This document shows positions 8,039 through 16,396 of a stretch of DNA of 64,000 nt, in pieces. The notes under the pieces were generated by a model. It was not told where the DNA came from and did not search any database. It saw nothing but the letters and a program-made list of their open reading frames with translations. Source of the DNA: G958295645 sp965242735 (GTDB lineage Bacteria; Gemmatimonadota; Gemmatimonadetes; Longimicrobiales; Gaopeijiaceae); contig OZ251497.1 of the NCBI GenBank assembly GCA_965242735.1, positions 186,001-250,000 on the forward strand. The letters are read 5' to 3'. Each line of letters begins with the position of its first letter. The stretch's first letter is position 1. The translations under genes were made by a program, and so were the position numbers.

Positions 8039-9571
8039 CTACTGCCAGCGTCCGACGATGGCGCGTCCGGGCAGGGCGCCCTCGACGTTCTCCTCGTCCC
8101 GCACCACGAACTCGCCGCCCACGAGCACGTGCACGACGCCCACGGAATAGGAGAGGTCGTCTTCGAACGTCGCCGTGTCCAAGATCCGCTCCGGGTCGAA
8201 CACGGTGACGTCGGCGTCGGCCCCTTCCTGCAGTCTCCCCTTCGCCTGCATCTGCTCCGACGCCAGCTCGAGGCGCCGGGCGGGCATGATCGTGATCCGC
8301 TCCAGCGCGTCCATCAGCGACAGCACGCCCTGCTGCCTTACGTAGCGGCCCAGAAAGCGCGAGAACGTGCCGGCGCTCCGGGGGTGCGCGCCGGGCGCAT
8401 AGGGCATTCCGTCCGAAGCGATCATCACGAAGTCGCGGGCCACGGCCTCGCGAATCCACTCGGGCCGCATCATGTGAATGATGACCGTGCCTCCTCTGGC
8501 GCGGTAGCGCGCGAAGCTCGCCTCCGTCAGGCGCTCGCCGGTGTCCTGCCACTGCACGTCGCCGTAGCCGATGCCGAGCCTGTCCTGCCATCCGGAATCG
8601 AAGATGGCGGATTGCAGTCCCGTGGACGCGGCCGTGTACGGGTACGCCTCGGTGGTGACGTCGATGCCCCGGGTCCTGGCTCCGCCGATCAAGTCCAGCA
8701 CGGGCGAGATCGCTCCGAGGCTCGAGCTGTTGACGTGGACGACGTGCAGCGGGGCGCCCGTGACGGCGGCGTTGGCGACGACTTCCTGAATCGCCCCCAG
8801 CCCCATGCTTCGCACATGGGTGTAGATCGTCGCCTGGTTGCGCGCGGCCACTTCGAAGACGTGCAGGATTTCGTCGTGCGTGGCGCCGGGATAGTACTGG
8901 TGCGCCATGCCGATGCCCAGCGCGCCTTGCGCCAGCCCCCGCTCCAACGCCTCGGCCAAGGCCGCGTAGTCGTCCGGATCGACGGCGTCGTAGCGCGCCT
9001 GCGAACTCGTCGAGCCCAGCGCCCGCTCGCCGGCTTCGGCGTCGGTGCGCAAGACGTTCAGGGCCCGTTGCAATGCTTGGGCGCGGGTCGGCATCGCCCA
9101 GACGCGGGCGGACATGTGCGACACCGACGTGCCGTAGTTCAGCAGCGCCCGTCCCTCCCTGCGGGCCAGGAAGGACGCCGGGTCGCCCATGCCGCTCTCC
9201 AGCTCCAGCGCCGTCGTCACGCCGTCGCGCGCCTGGAATTCGTTGGCGCGGTTGGTCTGCCCGTGCGCGTGCATGTCGATGAAGCCGGGCGCCACGACCA
9301 GCCCGGTCACGTCCACGACTTCGTCCGCCGCCAGAGGCTCCAAGGAAATCGCGACGATCCGTCCGTCGCGGATGCCCACGTGCGCCACCTCGTCGCGGCC
9401 CGTCTGCGGGTCCATGACGCGGCCGCCCGCCAAGACCAAGTCGTAGCTCTGCTGGGTGGACCCGGGCGGCGGCCCGGCGGGCTCCTGTTGCGCCGCGGCT
9501 TGGCCGGCAAGGAGACATGCCGGCAACAGGAAGCGGGAAGAGAAGGACGAGAGCGTGACGAGCGGAGACAT
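8039..9571 (-). CDS. Secreted amidohydrolase, D-aminoacylase-like
   Basis: This protein of about 510 residues starts with a Sec signal peptide (SSRFLLPACLLAGQAAAQQ). It then carries the amidohydrolase family 3 architecture: DLVLAGGRVMDPQTG, the metal-binding PGFIDMHAHG, GVTTALELESG with Glu in place of the Cys of classic D-aminoacylase, a metal-ligand His in HVVHVNSS, and ASDGMPYAPGAHPRSAGTF near the end. Such enzymes hydrolyse N-acyl-D-amino acids or related cyclic amides in the periplasm; the substrate cannot be read from sequence. I prefer the ATG at 9571 (GGA upstream) over the TTG at 9589. A second, Tat-type relative sits at 11835. Confidence 0.88.
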   Translation of the reverse strand: MSPLVTLSSFSSRFLLPACLLAGQAAAQQEPAGPPPGSTQQSYDLVLAGGRVMDPQTGRDEVAHVGIRDGRIVAISLEPLAADEVVDVTGLVVAPGFIDMHAHGQTNRANEFQARDGVTTALELESGMGDPASFLARREGRALLNYGTSVSHMSARVWAMPTRAQALQRALNVLRTDAEAGERALGSTSSQARYDAVDPDDYAALAEALERGLAQGALGIGMAHQYYPGATHDEILHVFEVAARNQATIYTHVRSMGLGAIQEVVANAAVTGAPLHVVHVNSSSLGAISPVLDLIGGARTRGIDVTTEAYPYTAASTGLQSAIFDSGWQDRLGIGYGDVQWQDTGERLTEASFARYRARGGTVIIHMMRPEWIREAVARDFVMIASDGMPYAPGAHPRSAGTFSRFLGRYVRQQGVLSLMDALERITIMPARRLELASEQMQAKGRLQEGADADVTVFDPERILDTATFEDDLSYSVGVVHVLVGGEFVVRDEENVEGALPGRAIVGRWQ

Positions 9572-9607
9572 GGCGAATTCCAGAAGCAACGGAGGCCAGT
9601 TGCGAAT

Positions 9608-10302
9608 CTAACGAGTCCTGCCCCCGGCGGACGACGTCAGGCCGTCTGGGACGTGGCGAGTCAAAGTGCGCCCCTTAAGTGATGTAGATTCCCGCGTTCT
9701 CCGACCGAAAACGACATCGACATCGAGCTTGGCCACGAAGCGCTGTTGGGTGGGGCCGTGCCAGTACGTCGCGAGGACGACACCGTCGGGCGTCGCGTTC
9801 CACACGGTGTAGTCGTCGGCCACCGTGGCGCGCGCCAGGACGGCACGGTCTGGAGCCACGACAACCCAGAACGAACGTCTGGCCGCCCTCTTCGGGATCA
9901 ACCAAGGCGACGTTCAGCATGTTTCTGTCCGGCAACTCCACGAGGTCGTGAACTTCTCTCCGAGCCGGGCCCGTACGTTACGGCCCGGTCCAGCTCGGCC
10001 GGGATCGTCGCCGCAGTAGCCGCTCGCGATCAGGCCGACGTTAGGAGTGGCCACGACGTACCCTCGGGCCGGAAGCCCCGGCCGGTATCGGTCCAATCTC
10101 GAAGAACCCCACGCGCCTGCTGTCCCAAACCAAACATGCCTCCACCCGGCGGGGGAACGATGCCGGACTTCGCGCGGCCCGTCGCCGTCGCGAAGCGCCA
10201 CTCGGTCAGGCCTCCGTCGGGTGAGATCGAACACTTCCGAGATGCGCAAGTCCCCGACCCAAACCGAACCGCCCGGCCATTGCGCAACGCCGACGACAGC
10301 CG
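9608..10302 (-). pseudogene. Decayed beta-propeller-like gene with several frameshifts
   Basis: Protein-like segments on the minus strand run in one order but jump between frames. AQWPGGSVWVGDLRISEVFD leads into SPDGGLTEWRFATATG. RPGLPARGYVVATPNVGLIA follows, then REVHDLVELPDRNMLNVALV, and then APDRAVLARATVADDYTVWN with TPDGVVLATYW. At least three frame changes and internal stops separate them. The repeated small-hydrophobic/DG pattern suggests a six-bladed beta-propeller, but no family is certain. No single frame spans it, so it is most likely a degraded gene; a locally poor assembly is the alternative, because the poly-C tract gene sits next to it. Confidence 0.5.
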
Positions 10303-10318
10303 ACCCTAGCGGGCATTG

Positions 10319-10519
10319 CTACCGCTCAGTACGGCGATTTCGCGAGGCCTGCTCTTCCTCGAAGATATTGACCAGCCTGCTTGCAAGGCGCTCCTCTCGC
10401 GAGGCCTGCTCTTCCTCGAAGATATTGAACAGCCTGCTTGCAAGCCAAGCGCATACCCCCAAAACGATGAACGACGCGAGCGCGGTGAGTCCGAGAAAGA
10501 CCCCGTTGGTCCAACTCAA
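10319..10519 (-). CDS. Small single-pass membrane protein with internal 19-residue repeat
   Basis: This 66-residue protein has one N-terminal transmembrane helix (GLTALASFIVLGVCAWLA), then two copies of a 19-residue unit resembling LASRLFNIFEEEQASREER, an acidic amphipathic helix. The DNA repeat has a 57-bp period and stays in frame. Translation would start at TTG 10519, overlapping the TGA stop of the upstream gene by 4 bases, which suggests coupled translation with it. I recognise no family. The good membrane segment, in-frame repeat and overlap argue that it is real, although it lies beside decayed sequence. Confidence 0.55.
   Translation of the reverse strand: MSWTNGVFLGLTALASFIVLGVCAWLASRLFNIFEEEQASREERLASRLVNIFEEEQASRNRRTER
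10341..10444. repeat. Tandem 47-bp repeat, 57-bp period
   Basis: Copies at 10341-10387 and 10398-10444 differ at one base (GACC versus GAAC) and are separated by 10 bp. The period is exactly 19 codons, so the small membrane protein stays in frame. It is one of about a dozen short doublets in the window. Confidence 0.9.
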
Positions 10520-11103
10520 TGCAATTCCTCGGGAATCACTGGCCCCTCGGGGTTGCCATGGTCAGCCAAGTAGGCAGTCAGTTCAGCATCGAACGCCGCC
10601 AGGGTGCTCAACTGACGTTGGACCTCGGCCAACCGCGTGTCCCCGTAAGCCTGCCCACCGATGCACTCGGCGAGGTCCAGCAAGGCCATCCAAGCGGTAC
10701 CGCACACTCCCACGGCGGCGCCGATGAGCCCCTTCACGCCGAGTCCCCTTCTCACGGCCCTGACGATCCTCCAAGCCCGGAATGCGCCGCCAGCAACATT
10801 TGCGCTCGCGAGGCAGCCGGCCACAGCAACGCTAGCCCTCCAACCCTTACCTCGGCATGGGCCGCCGTCTTCCGACGCGACCGGCACCGGCGCGTAGCTT
10901 GGGGCCATGCCTGCCACTTCGGCGCAGGGCATCGCAATTGCGGCTACCCGCGACGGGGCAAGAGTGGACGCCTCCACCAAAGGAACGCGCCACTCGACGG
11001 AGGAGGTCGCTTCAGCCGGGCGGGCCACCATCGCGGCGACTATCAGCGAAGCAAAGAGAAAAATGGGGGGGGGGGGGGGCGACGAACTGCGTTCATCGGG
11101 CAC
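10516..11103 (-). CDS. Small secreted Cys-containing protein; candidate phase-variable gene
   Basis: This protein of about 195 residues has a clear export signal (IFLFASLIVAAMVARPAEA) directly after a run of 15 C on the coding strand. As sequenced, the open frame starts at GTG 11103. The start with a proper ribosome site (AGGAG, 7 bases before ATG 11096) begins MNAVRR but reads through the tract into another frame and stops after 17 codons. With 13 or 16 C the ATG would run straight into the signal peptide, with RR before the hydrophobic core. The mature part holds five Cys and two Gly/Ala-rich hydrophobic segments (SVAVAGCLASANVAGGAF and VKGLIGAAVGVCGTAW). The family is unknown. It is coupled to the 66-residue membrane protein. 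Confidence 0.6.
   Translation of the reverse strand: MPDERSSSPPPPPIFLFASLIVAAMVARPAEATSSVEWRVPLVEASTLAPSRVAAIAMPCAEVAGMAPSYAPVPVASEDGGPCRGKGWRASVAVAGCLASANVAGGAFRAWRIVRAVRRGLGVKGLIGAAVGVCGTAWMALLDLAECIGGQAYGDTRLAEVQRQLSTLAAFDAELTAYLADHGNPEGPVIPEELH
11065..11079. repeat. 15-base poly-G (poly-C on coding strand) homopolymer
   Basis: A pure run of 15 G on the plus strand lies inside the start region of the minus-strand secreted-protein gene, between its ribosome site and signal peptide. It is by far the longest homopolymer I saw in the window. Runs of this kind change length by polymerase slippage and are also prone to sequencing error. Confidence 0.95.
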
Positions 11104-11120
11104 TCCTAGTGTTGAGGTGG

Positions 11121-11141
11121 TGCGTCGCCCATTGCGACGCA
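11121..11141. other. Perfect 8-bp hairpin in leader of the poly-C gene
   Basis: TGCGTCGC and GCGACGCA pair perfectly around the loop CCATT. On the minus strand the hairpin lies about 12 bases before the AGGAG ribosome site of the secreted-protein gene, inside its presumed 5' leader. It could affect translation or mRNA stability. Confidence 0.5.
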
Positions 11142-11559
11142 TACGGAGCCTCGATGACTTCCATCCGGGGGCGTCCTTCTCGGACTCCTTCCCGTCCGGA
11201 AGTTCTCCGGCTCCCGTGATCCTACGGCAGAATCATAACACAAACCGGTGCGCTAGGCAAATGGCCGGGCATCCGAAACATGGAGACACCGCGAAGTCGC
11301 CAATTCTCCTTGTTGCACAAGCGTTTCGACGGCGATAGCCCGCCGAGCGACCACCGCCGTGGGTGGACAGCGGTCCCTGCGACGAGCGTGGCCTGCTCCC
11401 GCTCACGGCCTTCTCCGACGACCGGGGCGCGTCACCCCGGCGTCGCCGTCGGGCTAGTTCCTGCTCCCGGGCTCAGCCTCCATCGAACTGCTGCGGCAGT
11501 CCGGCGAGAGCCTCGCGGGACGGATCGGCTACCTGGAATTCGCAGCTAGCTTCGAGTCC
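11142..11559. other. Gene-less stretch between divergent small genes
   Basis: The stretch holds the minus-strand promoter candidate and presumably the plus-strand promoter for the 11560 operon. I see no conserved reading frame. Base composition is slightly less GC-rich near 11220-11300 than in the flanking genes. Confidence 0.4.
11232..11260 (-). promoter_or_regulatory. Possible sigma70 promoter for the poly-C gene pair
   Basis: Read on the minus strand, TTGCCT (11260-11255) and TATGAT (11237-11232) are separated by 17 bp. They lie about 130 bp before the GTG/ATG starts of the secreted-protein gene, in one of the few locally AT-richer patches. Confidence 0.4.
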
Positions 11560-11838
11560 ATGAAGACGGCCCTTCGGGACGCGCGACGCGCGCTGGCCAG
11601 GTTGCGCAGGTCGCTGGAGAAGGCGCGCCGCGAGCTGGAGACGATGCGGTCGGCCCTCGAGGCGGCCGAGGACGCCGGCCTGCCGAGCGACGAATACGAA
11701 GAAGCGACGGAGCGGTTGCAGGCCACGTTGGACTGGCTCCATTCGGAGGAGGGACGATTGCGGGCCAAGGCGTTGGAGGGAGCGGGCTTCGGCGCGCTGG
11801 CCGGCAAGCGCCCGGACGATGCGCGGCCGTCCGGATGA
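11560..11838 (+). CDS. Small coiled-coil protein
   Basis: This 92-residue protein is almost wholly helical and charged (ALARLRRSLEKARRELETMR and following heptads), predicting a coiled coil, with a short Gly-rich tail. I recognise no family. Its TGA overlaps the ATG of the next gene by 4 bases (ATGA at 11835), so it is the first gene of an operon with the Tat-exported D-aminoacylase. ATG 11560 has no strong ribosome site. Confidence 0.6.
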   Translation: MKTALRDARRALARLRRSLEKARRELETMRSALEAAEDAGLPSDEYEEATERLQATLDWLHSEEGRLRAKALEGAGFGALAGKRPDDARPSG

Positions 11839-13559
11839 AGCGGCGCGACTTCGTTCGGCGGGGCGTCGCGGGAGCGGCAATGGCGGGATGGGCGGCTTGG
11901 CCCGGCGCCGGACGCTCCCAGCTCGACGGGCGGGCCGTTGGCGCGTCTTTGAAGTCGGGCCGCGCCGATCTTGTCGTCCGCGGCGGCACGGTGTACGACG
12001 GGACGGGCGGTCCCCCGCGCACCGCCGACGTTGCCGTCTCGGGCGGACGAATTGCCGAAGTGGGAAGGCTCTCGGCGCCGGGCGCGAGCGAAATCGACGC
12101 GCGCGGACTGGCGGTGGCGCCGGGGTTCGTCGACATCCATTCCCACGCCGACCTGTCGCTTCTCGTCAATCCCAAGGCCGAGAGCCGCATCCGCCAGGGC
12201 GTGACGCTCGAGGTGGTCGGCCAGGACGGAAGTTCGGTGGGCCCTTGGGGCGACGCCGCCTTCGAGTCCGTGCGGGACCGCTACCGCCGCGCGTACGGAG
12301 TCGAGATCGACTTTCGCTCGCCGGGAGGATTCCTGGACCGCATCGACCGCGTTCGGCCGGCCGTCTGCGTGGCCACGATGGTCGGCCACGGCACGGTGCG
12401 GAGCTACGTGATGGGCGGCGCCGACCGGCCTGCGGCCCCGGGCGAGCTGGCGCGCATGAAGCAAGCCGTGAGAGAGGCCCTCGAGTCGGGCGCCGTCGGG
12501 CTGTCGAGCGGCTTGGAGTACACGCCGGGGAGCTTTGCGAACCGGCACGAGCTGGCGTCCCTGGCCGAGGAACTGCGCGGCACGCCCTGTCCCTACGCCA
12601 CGCACATGCGAAACGAGGACGACGACCTGCTGGCGTCCCTGGAAGAAGCGCTGCACGTGGGCCGTGCGGCGGGCGTCGCGGTGCAGATCTCGCACCTGAA
12701 GGCGCAAGGCCGCCGCAACTACTGGAAGGCGGAAGCGGCCCTGGCGGCGATCGAAGCGGCGAGAGCGGACGGCGTCGACGCGCACTTCGACCGCTACCCG
12801 TACACGGCGTACGCCACGGGGCTGTCGAACCTTTTTCCTGCACGCGCGAGGGCGGGCGGAACGCGGCGCTTCCTGGAGCGGTTGGCCGATCCGGAACAAG
12901 CCCTGGAGCTGGAGCGGGCCTGCCGCGACAAGGTCGCCCTGCTGGGGTCTTGGGACGCCGTGCAGATCAGCCGGACGGGAGAAGCGAACGCGCGCGCCCG
13001 CGGGCGTCGAGTGGGCGAGCTGGCCCAGGAACTGGGCGTGGATCCGTACCAGTTGGTCGTGCGCCTTCTTCGCGAAGAGGGGGGCGGCGTGGGGATGATC
13101 GGATTCGGGATGTCGGAGGAGAACACCGAGCGCCTGCTCGCCCATCCGCTGGGCATCGTGTGCTCCGACGGCGGCGCCTACGCGCCCTACGGCCCGCTCT
13201 CGGCGTCGTCGCCCCATCCCCGGGGCTACGGCAGCTTCCCGCGCGTGCTGGGCCTCTATGCGCGCGAGCGCGGCGCGCTCTCGCTGGAGGCCGCGGTGCA
13301 CAAGATGACGGCGCTGCCGGCCCGCAAGCTGGGCTTGCTGGACCGCGGAGTGGTGGCGGCAGGGGCGGTCGCGGACTTGGTCGTGTTCGACCCGGCCGCC
13401 GTGGCCGACCGGGCGACGTTCGAGAACCCGCACCAGTACCCTCAAGGCGTGCTGCACGTGATGGTGTCGGGCGTGCACACGATCCGGGACGGTGAGCACA
13501 CCGGGGCGACGGGAGGCCATGCCGTGCGAGGCGGCCTTGCCGGCGCTCGGACGCGGTGA
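11835..13559 (+). CDS. Tat-exported N-acyl-D-amino-acid deacylase family amidohydrolase
   Basis: This 574-residue protein begins MKRRDFVRRGVAGAAMAGWA, a twin-arginine signal, so it is folded in the cytoplasm with its metal and then exported. The amidohydrolase family 3 features are present: LVVRGGTVYDGTGG, PGFVDIHSHADLSLL with two metal-binding His, GVTLEVVGQDG in place of the classic Cys motif, ISHLKAQG, and CSDGGAYAPYG with the catalytic Asp. It likely cleaves N-acylated D-residues or related amides; the substrate is unknown. It overlaps the upstream coiled-coil gene and is followed by the LuxE/LuxC-like pair. Confidence 0.88.
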   Translation: MKRRDFVRRGVAGAAMAGWAAWPGAGRSQLDGRAVGASLKSGRADLVVRGGTVYDGTGGPPRTADVAVSGGRIAEVGRLSAPGASEIDARGLAVAPGFVDIHSHADLSLLVNPKAESRIRQGVTLEVVGQDGSSVGPWGDAAFESVRDRYRRAYGVEIDFRSPGGFLDRIDRVRPAVCVATMVGHGTVRSYVMGGADRPAAPGELARMKQAVREALESGAVGLSSGLEYTPGSFANRHELASLAEELRGTPCPYATHMRNEDDDLLASLEEALHVGRAAGVAVQISHLKAQGRRNYWKAEAALAAIEAARADGVDAHFDRYPYTAYATGLSNLFPARARAGGTRRFLERLADPEQALELERACRDKVALLGSWDAVQISRTGEANARARGRRVGELAQELGVDPYQLVVRLLREEGGGVGMIGFGMSEENTERLLAHPLGIVCSDGGAYAPYGPLSASSPHPRGYGSFPRVLGLYARERGALSLEAAVHKMTALPARKLGLLDRGVVAAGAVADLVVFDPAAVADRATFENPHQYPQGVLHVMVSGVHTIRDGEHTGATGGHAVRGGLAGARTR

Positions 13560-13569
13560 CGCGGGACCG

Positions 13570-14964
13570 TTGAGCGGAAGGAGCGCGGACCAACCGCCCG
13601 GGGCGCCGCTCGGACGTTCGGCGCAAGGCGGGCCGGGCGCGACGGCCGGAAGGGCCCGTACGGCCGTTCAGCCGATCCTCGGGGAGCTGGCCGCTTGCCT
13701 TGGACGGTGGCCCGGATGGAACGGCGCCGGCCGCGGCTCGAGGCGCAAGGACCCGGCCGCGGTCGCCCCAGGCGGCGCCGGTTCGGCGGATCCGGCCGCG
13801 CAGCCGGCTTCTCGGCGCCCGTCGCCTCTTGGCGCGTGCACACAGGCCGACGACCAGCGCTCCGGCGGCCGTCGCAATCGCGCGAGCCGCCGGCCCGAGG
13901 CTGCGACTGACGGGGTCCCGGCCGATCCGGCGGACTTCGCGGACGAGCGCGTCTTCAACCGCGTGGCCATGCGCGTGCACGCCGCGCAACGTCGAACCGA
14001 CCGCGCGTTGCGGCGGTACTGGGACGCCGCCGCTCCCGGCCCGCCCTCCACGTGGCAGGAGGTGCCGCCCGTGCCGTCCGCCGCGTTCAAGGACGTGCGC
14101 ATTGCCGCCGAAGGGGCGGAACGCGTGTTTCGCACCAGCGGGACCTCGGCGGGCCGGTCGCGACGCGGCGAACATCACGTCGCGAGCCTGGACCTCTACC
14201 GCGCCGCCGCGCGCGGAGCGTACCGCGCTGCGCTCCTGGCCCAGGCGGAGGCTCTGCGCCTGGCGGCCCTCGTTCCTTCGCCCGGAGACGCTTCGGACTC
14301 GTCGCTGAGCACGATGGCGGCGTTCGTCGCCGAAGAGCCGGAAGTGCGCGGCGCTTGGTGGGCGTTCGATACGGCGAAGGGCGTGCGCGTCGACGTCGTG
14401 CGCGACGCGGTGGGCGACGGCGCGACCCCGGTCCTGCTCCTCGCGACCGCGTTCTCGCTGGTCCACCTGCTCGACGCCGCGGGTCCGGCGGGACTGGCCC
14501 TGCCCCCCGGTTCGCGCATCATGGAGACCGGCGGATTCAAGGGGCGCGCCGCCCGCGTCGATCGCGAGGCCCTGTACGCCCGGGTGCGCGACCGGCTGGG
14601 CGTGCCGGAGGCCTGCGTCGTCAACGAATACGGGATGACCGAGCTTCTGTCGCAGTCCTACGACGGGACCGCCGGGCGCGCGCCGCCCCTCGCGGACCGC
14701 GTGCACCGGTTCCCGCCCTGGGTGCGCGTGCATGCCCTCGATCTCGCGACGCTGCGTCCGCTCCCTCCCGGCGAACCCGGCCTTCTGGCGGTCTTCGACT
14801 TGGCCAACGCGGGGTCCGTCTGCCACGTCCTGACCGAAGACGTCGGGATCGTGGACTCCGCGGGAGGCTTCAGGCTGCGGGGCCGTGCGACCGGCGCCGA
14901 AGCCCGCGGATGCTCGCTGACGGCGGAGTCGTTCCTCGAAGCGACGGCGGCCAGCCGGCCATGA
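13570..14964 (+). CDS. LuxE-like acyl-protein synthetase
   Basis: The adenylating core is clear: RVFRTSGTSAGRSRRG is the phosphate-binding loop, VNEYGMTELLSQSYD the A5-type motif, and DVGIVDSAGGFRLRGRATG the A7-type hinge ending RGCS, as in LuxE. LuxE activates fatty acids with ATP and passes the acyl group to the LuxC reductase. The conserved region begins near 13924 (DPADFADERVFNRVAMRV). Everything upstream in the frame is low-complexity Pro/Arg/Gly, so the real start is unknown; TTG 13570 is given as the first start after the preceding gene ends. The reductase partner follows at 14999. No luciferase genes are near. Confidence 0.8.
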   Translation: MSGRSADQPPGAPLGRSAQGGPGATAGRARTAVQPILGELAACLGRWPGWNGAGRGSRRKDPAAVAPGGAGSADPAAQPASRRPSPLGACTQADDQRSGGRRNRASRRPEAATDGVPADPADFADERVFNRVAMRVHAAQRRTDRALRRYWDAAAPGPPSTWQEVPPVPSAAFKDVRIAAEGAERVFRTSGTSAGRSRRGEHHVASLDLYRAAARGAYRAALLAQAEALRLAALVPSPGDASDSSLSTMAAFVAEEPEVRGAWWAFDTAKGVRVDVVRDAVGDGATPVLLLATAFSLVHLLDAAGPAGLALPPGSRIMETGGFKGRAARVDREALYARVRDRLGVPEACVVNEYGMTELLSQSYDGTAGRAPPLADRVHRFPPWVRVHALDLATLRPLPPGEPGLLAVFDLANAGSVCHVLTEDVGIVDSAGGFRLRGRATGAEARGCSLTAESFLEATAASRP

Positions 14965-14998
14965 CCTCCCGCTCGGGCGCTTCCGCTGCCGGCCCAAG

Positions 14999-16396
14999 GT
15001 GAACGCTTCCCGCCGCGCGCCGCGCATCGACGCCTGGAGTTGGCCGAGCAGCCTGGCCGGCCCCGCCGCTACGACCGAGCTGCAAGCCGCCGGCGCCGTC
15101 CTGCGCTTTCCGGACACGCGAGAAGATGCGCCGGCCTTCCTGCTGCGCGCGCTTCGCGAGGGAGCGAGGAACTTGGCCGCCATGCCGGTTGGCGACTTGA
15201 TCGCGTCGCTGGGCCTCGCGGGGGAGGCCCTTGGCCGGTCGCTCGACGCCGGCGCGGCGGACGAGGTGGCCGCCAACGCCGGGCTCGCGCCGGCGATGGT
15301 CCGAACCGTCTTGGCCGAGACGGCCCGTTCGTGGACCCGCGAAGCTCTGGAGCGCCTCGTCCGCAAGGAGTTTGGAGATGCTCGCGTGCTCGACGAGTTC
15401 GTCTCGGACGGAGACCGGCGCGTGCGCGCCAAGGGGCCGCCGGTCGCGCTCCACCTGGGCTCGGGCTCCGTGCCGGGGGTGACGGCGACGTCGATCGTTC
15501 GGGCGATGCTGGTCAAGTCGGCCGTGCTGGCCAAGCCGGGCGCGGGCGACGTCGCCCTGACGGTTCGCTTCGCGGAGATTCTGCGGACGCAGAGCCCCGC
15601 CGCGGCCTCCGCGCTGGCCGTGCAGTACTGGCCCGGAGGCGATCCCGCCTGGGACGCGTGGGAGCGCGGGGCCTTCGCCGCCGCTGACCAAGTGGTGGTC
15701 TACGGGAGCGACGCCGCCATCGCGTCCGTGCGCGCTCGCGCGCCGGCTCGGACCCGCCTCGTCGAACATGCGCACCGCATCGGCGTGGCGATCGTCGACC
15801 CGGCGGGCTCCGTCCGTTCCGCGGCTCACGCGGCGAGGGCCGTCGCGCTCTTCGACCAGCGAGGCTGCGTCAGCGCCCACGTCTTCTTCGTCTTGGGCGC
15901 GCCGCAGAGCGCGGCGCAGTGGTGCGACGCCCTTGCGCAGGAGCTCGACGACTTGGCGCGCGACCTGCCGCCGGGCCCGCCGACGCCTGCCGAAGCCTCC
16001 GCAGTCCAGCAGGCCCGCGGCCGTCTGGCGCTCAAGGCCGCGGCGGGCGAAGACGTTCAGGTGTGGACGTCCGGCGGCCTGGAGTGGACCGTGGCGCTCG
16101 CGGGAATCGGGGACTTCGCGCCCAGCGGCGGCCGCACCGCGTGGGTCGTGGCCGTGCCGGACCGCGACGCGTGCCTCGCCGGCTTGGCGACGTTGCGGGG
16201 CGCGATTCAGACGGTCGGCCTAGCCGGCGTCTCGCTGGAAGACGGGGACTTCGCGGAAGCGCTCTTCAAGCTCGGCGCGACCCGCATCGCGCCGCTCGAA
16301 CGGATGTCCTTTCCCGACGCCGCGTGGCTGCACGACGGCAGGCGACCGTTGCGCGAACTGGTTGTCTGGGGGGAGGCGCGCCGCGAGCGGGCCTAG
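14999..16396 (+). CDS. LuxC-like acyl-CoA/acyl-protein reductase
   Basis: This 465-residue protein matches the LuxC family of NADPH-dependent acyl reductases. It has the nucleotide-binding region PPVALHLGSGSVPGVTATSI, the catalytic Cys in LFDQRGCVSAHVFFV, and the C-terminal GIGDFAPSGGRTAWVV and FPDAAWLHDG segments. With the LuxE-like protein it would reduce activated fatty acids to aldehydes. With no luxAB nearby, the aldehyde probably feeds lipid, wax or secondary metabolism rather than light production. The start is GTG 14999; an ATG overlapping the LuxE stop runs into a stop after 13 codons. Its TAG overlaps the opposite-strand AbrB stop (CTAG). Confidence 0.85.
   Translation: MNASRRAPRIDAWSWPSSLAGPAATTELQAAGAVLRFPDTREDAPAFLLRALREGARNLAAMPVGDLIASLGLAGEALGRSLDAGAADEVAANAGLAPAMVRTVLAETARSWTREALERLVRKEFGDARVLDEFVSDGDRRVRAKGPPVALHLGSGSVPGVTATSIVRAMLVKSAVLAKPGAGDVALTVRFAEILRTQSPAAASALAVQYWPGGDPAWDAWERGAFAAADQVVVYGSDAAIASVRARAPARTRLVEHAHRIGVAIVDPAGSVRSAAHAARAVALFDQRGCVSAHVFFVLGAPQSAAQWCDALAQELDDLARDLPPGPPTPAEASAVQQARGRLALKAAAGEDVQVWTSGGLEWTVALAGIGDFAPSGGRTAWVVAVPDRDACLAGLATLRGAIQTVGLAGVSLEDGDFAEALFKLGATRIAPLERMSFPDAAWLHDGRRPLRELVVWGEARRERA

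Noticed and set aside
8039..9518. An 870-codon frame that joins a frame antiparallel to the amidohydrolase with the YpdA-like reductase
   Set aside because: Only the part from 8006 down to 6906 is protein-like. The upstream part is an out-of-frame reading of the amidohydrolase gene on the same strand.
13570..16396. Bioluminescence operon
   Set aside because: LuxC-like and LuxE-like genes are present, but luxA, luxB and luxD are absent. These reductases occur widely in non-luminous bacteria.
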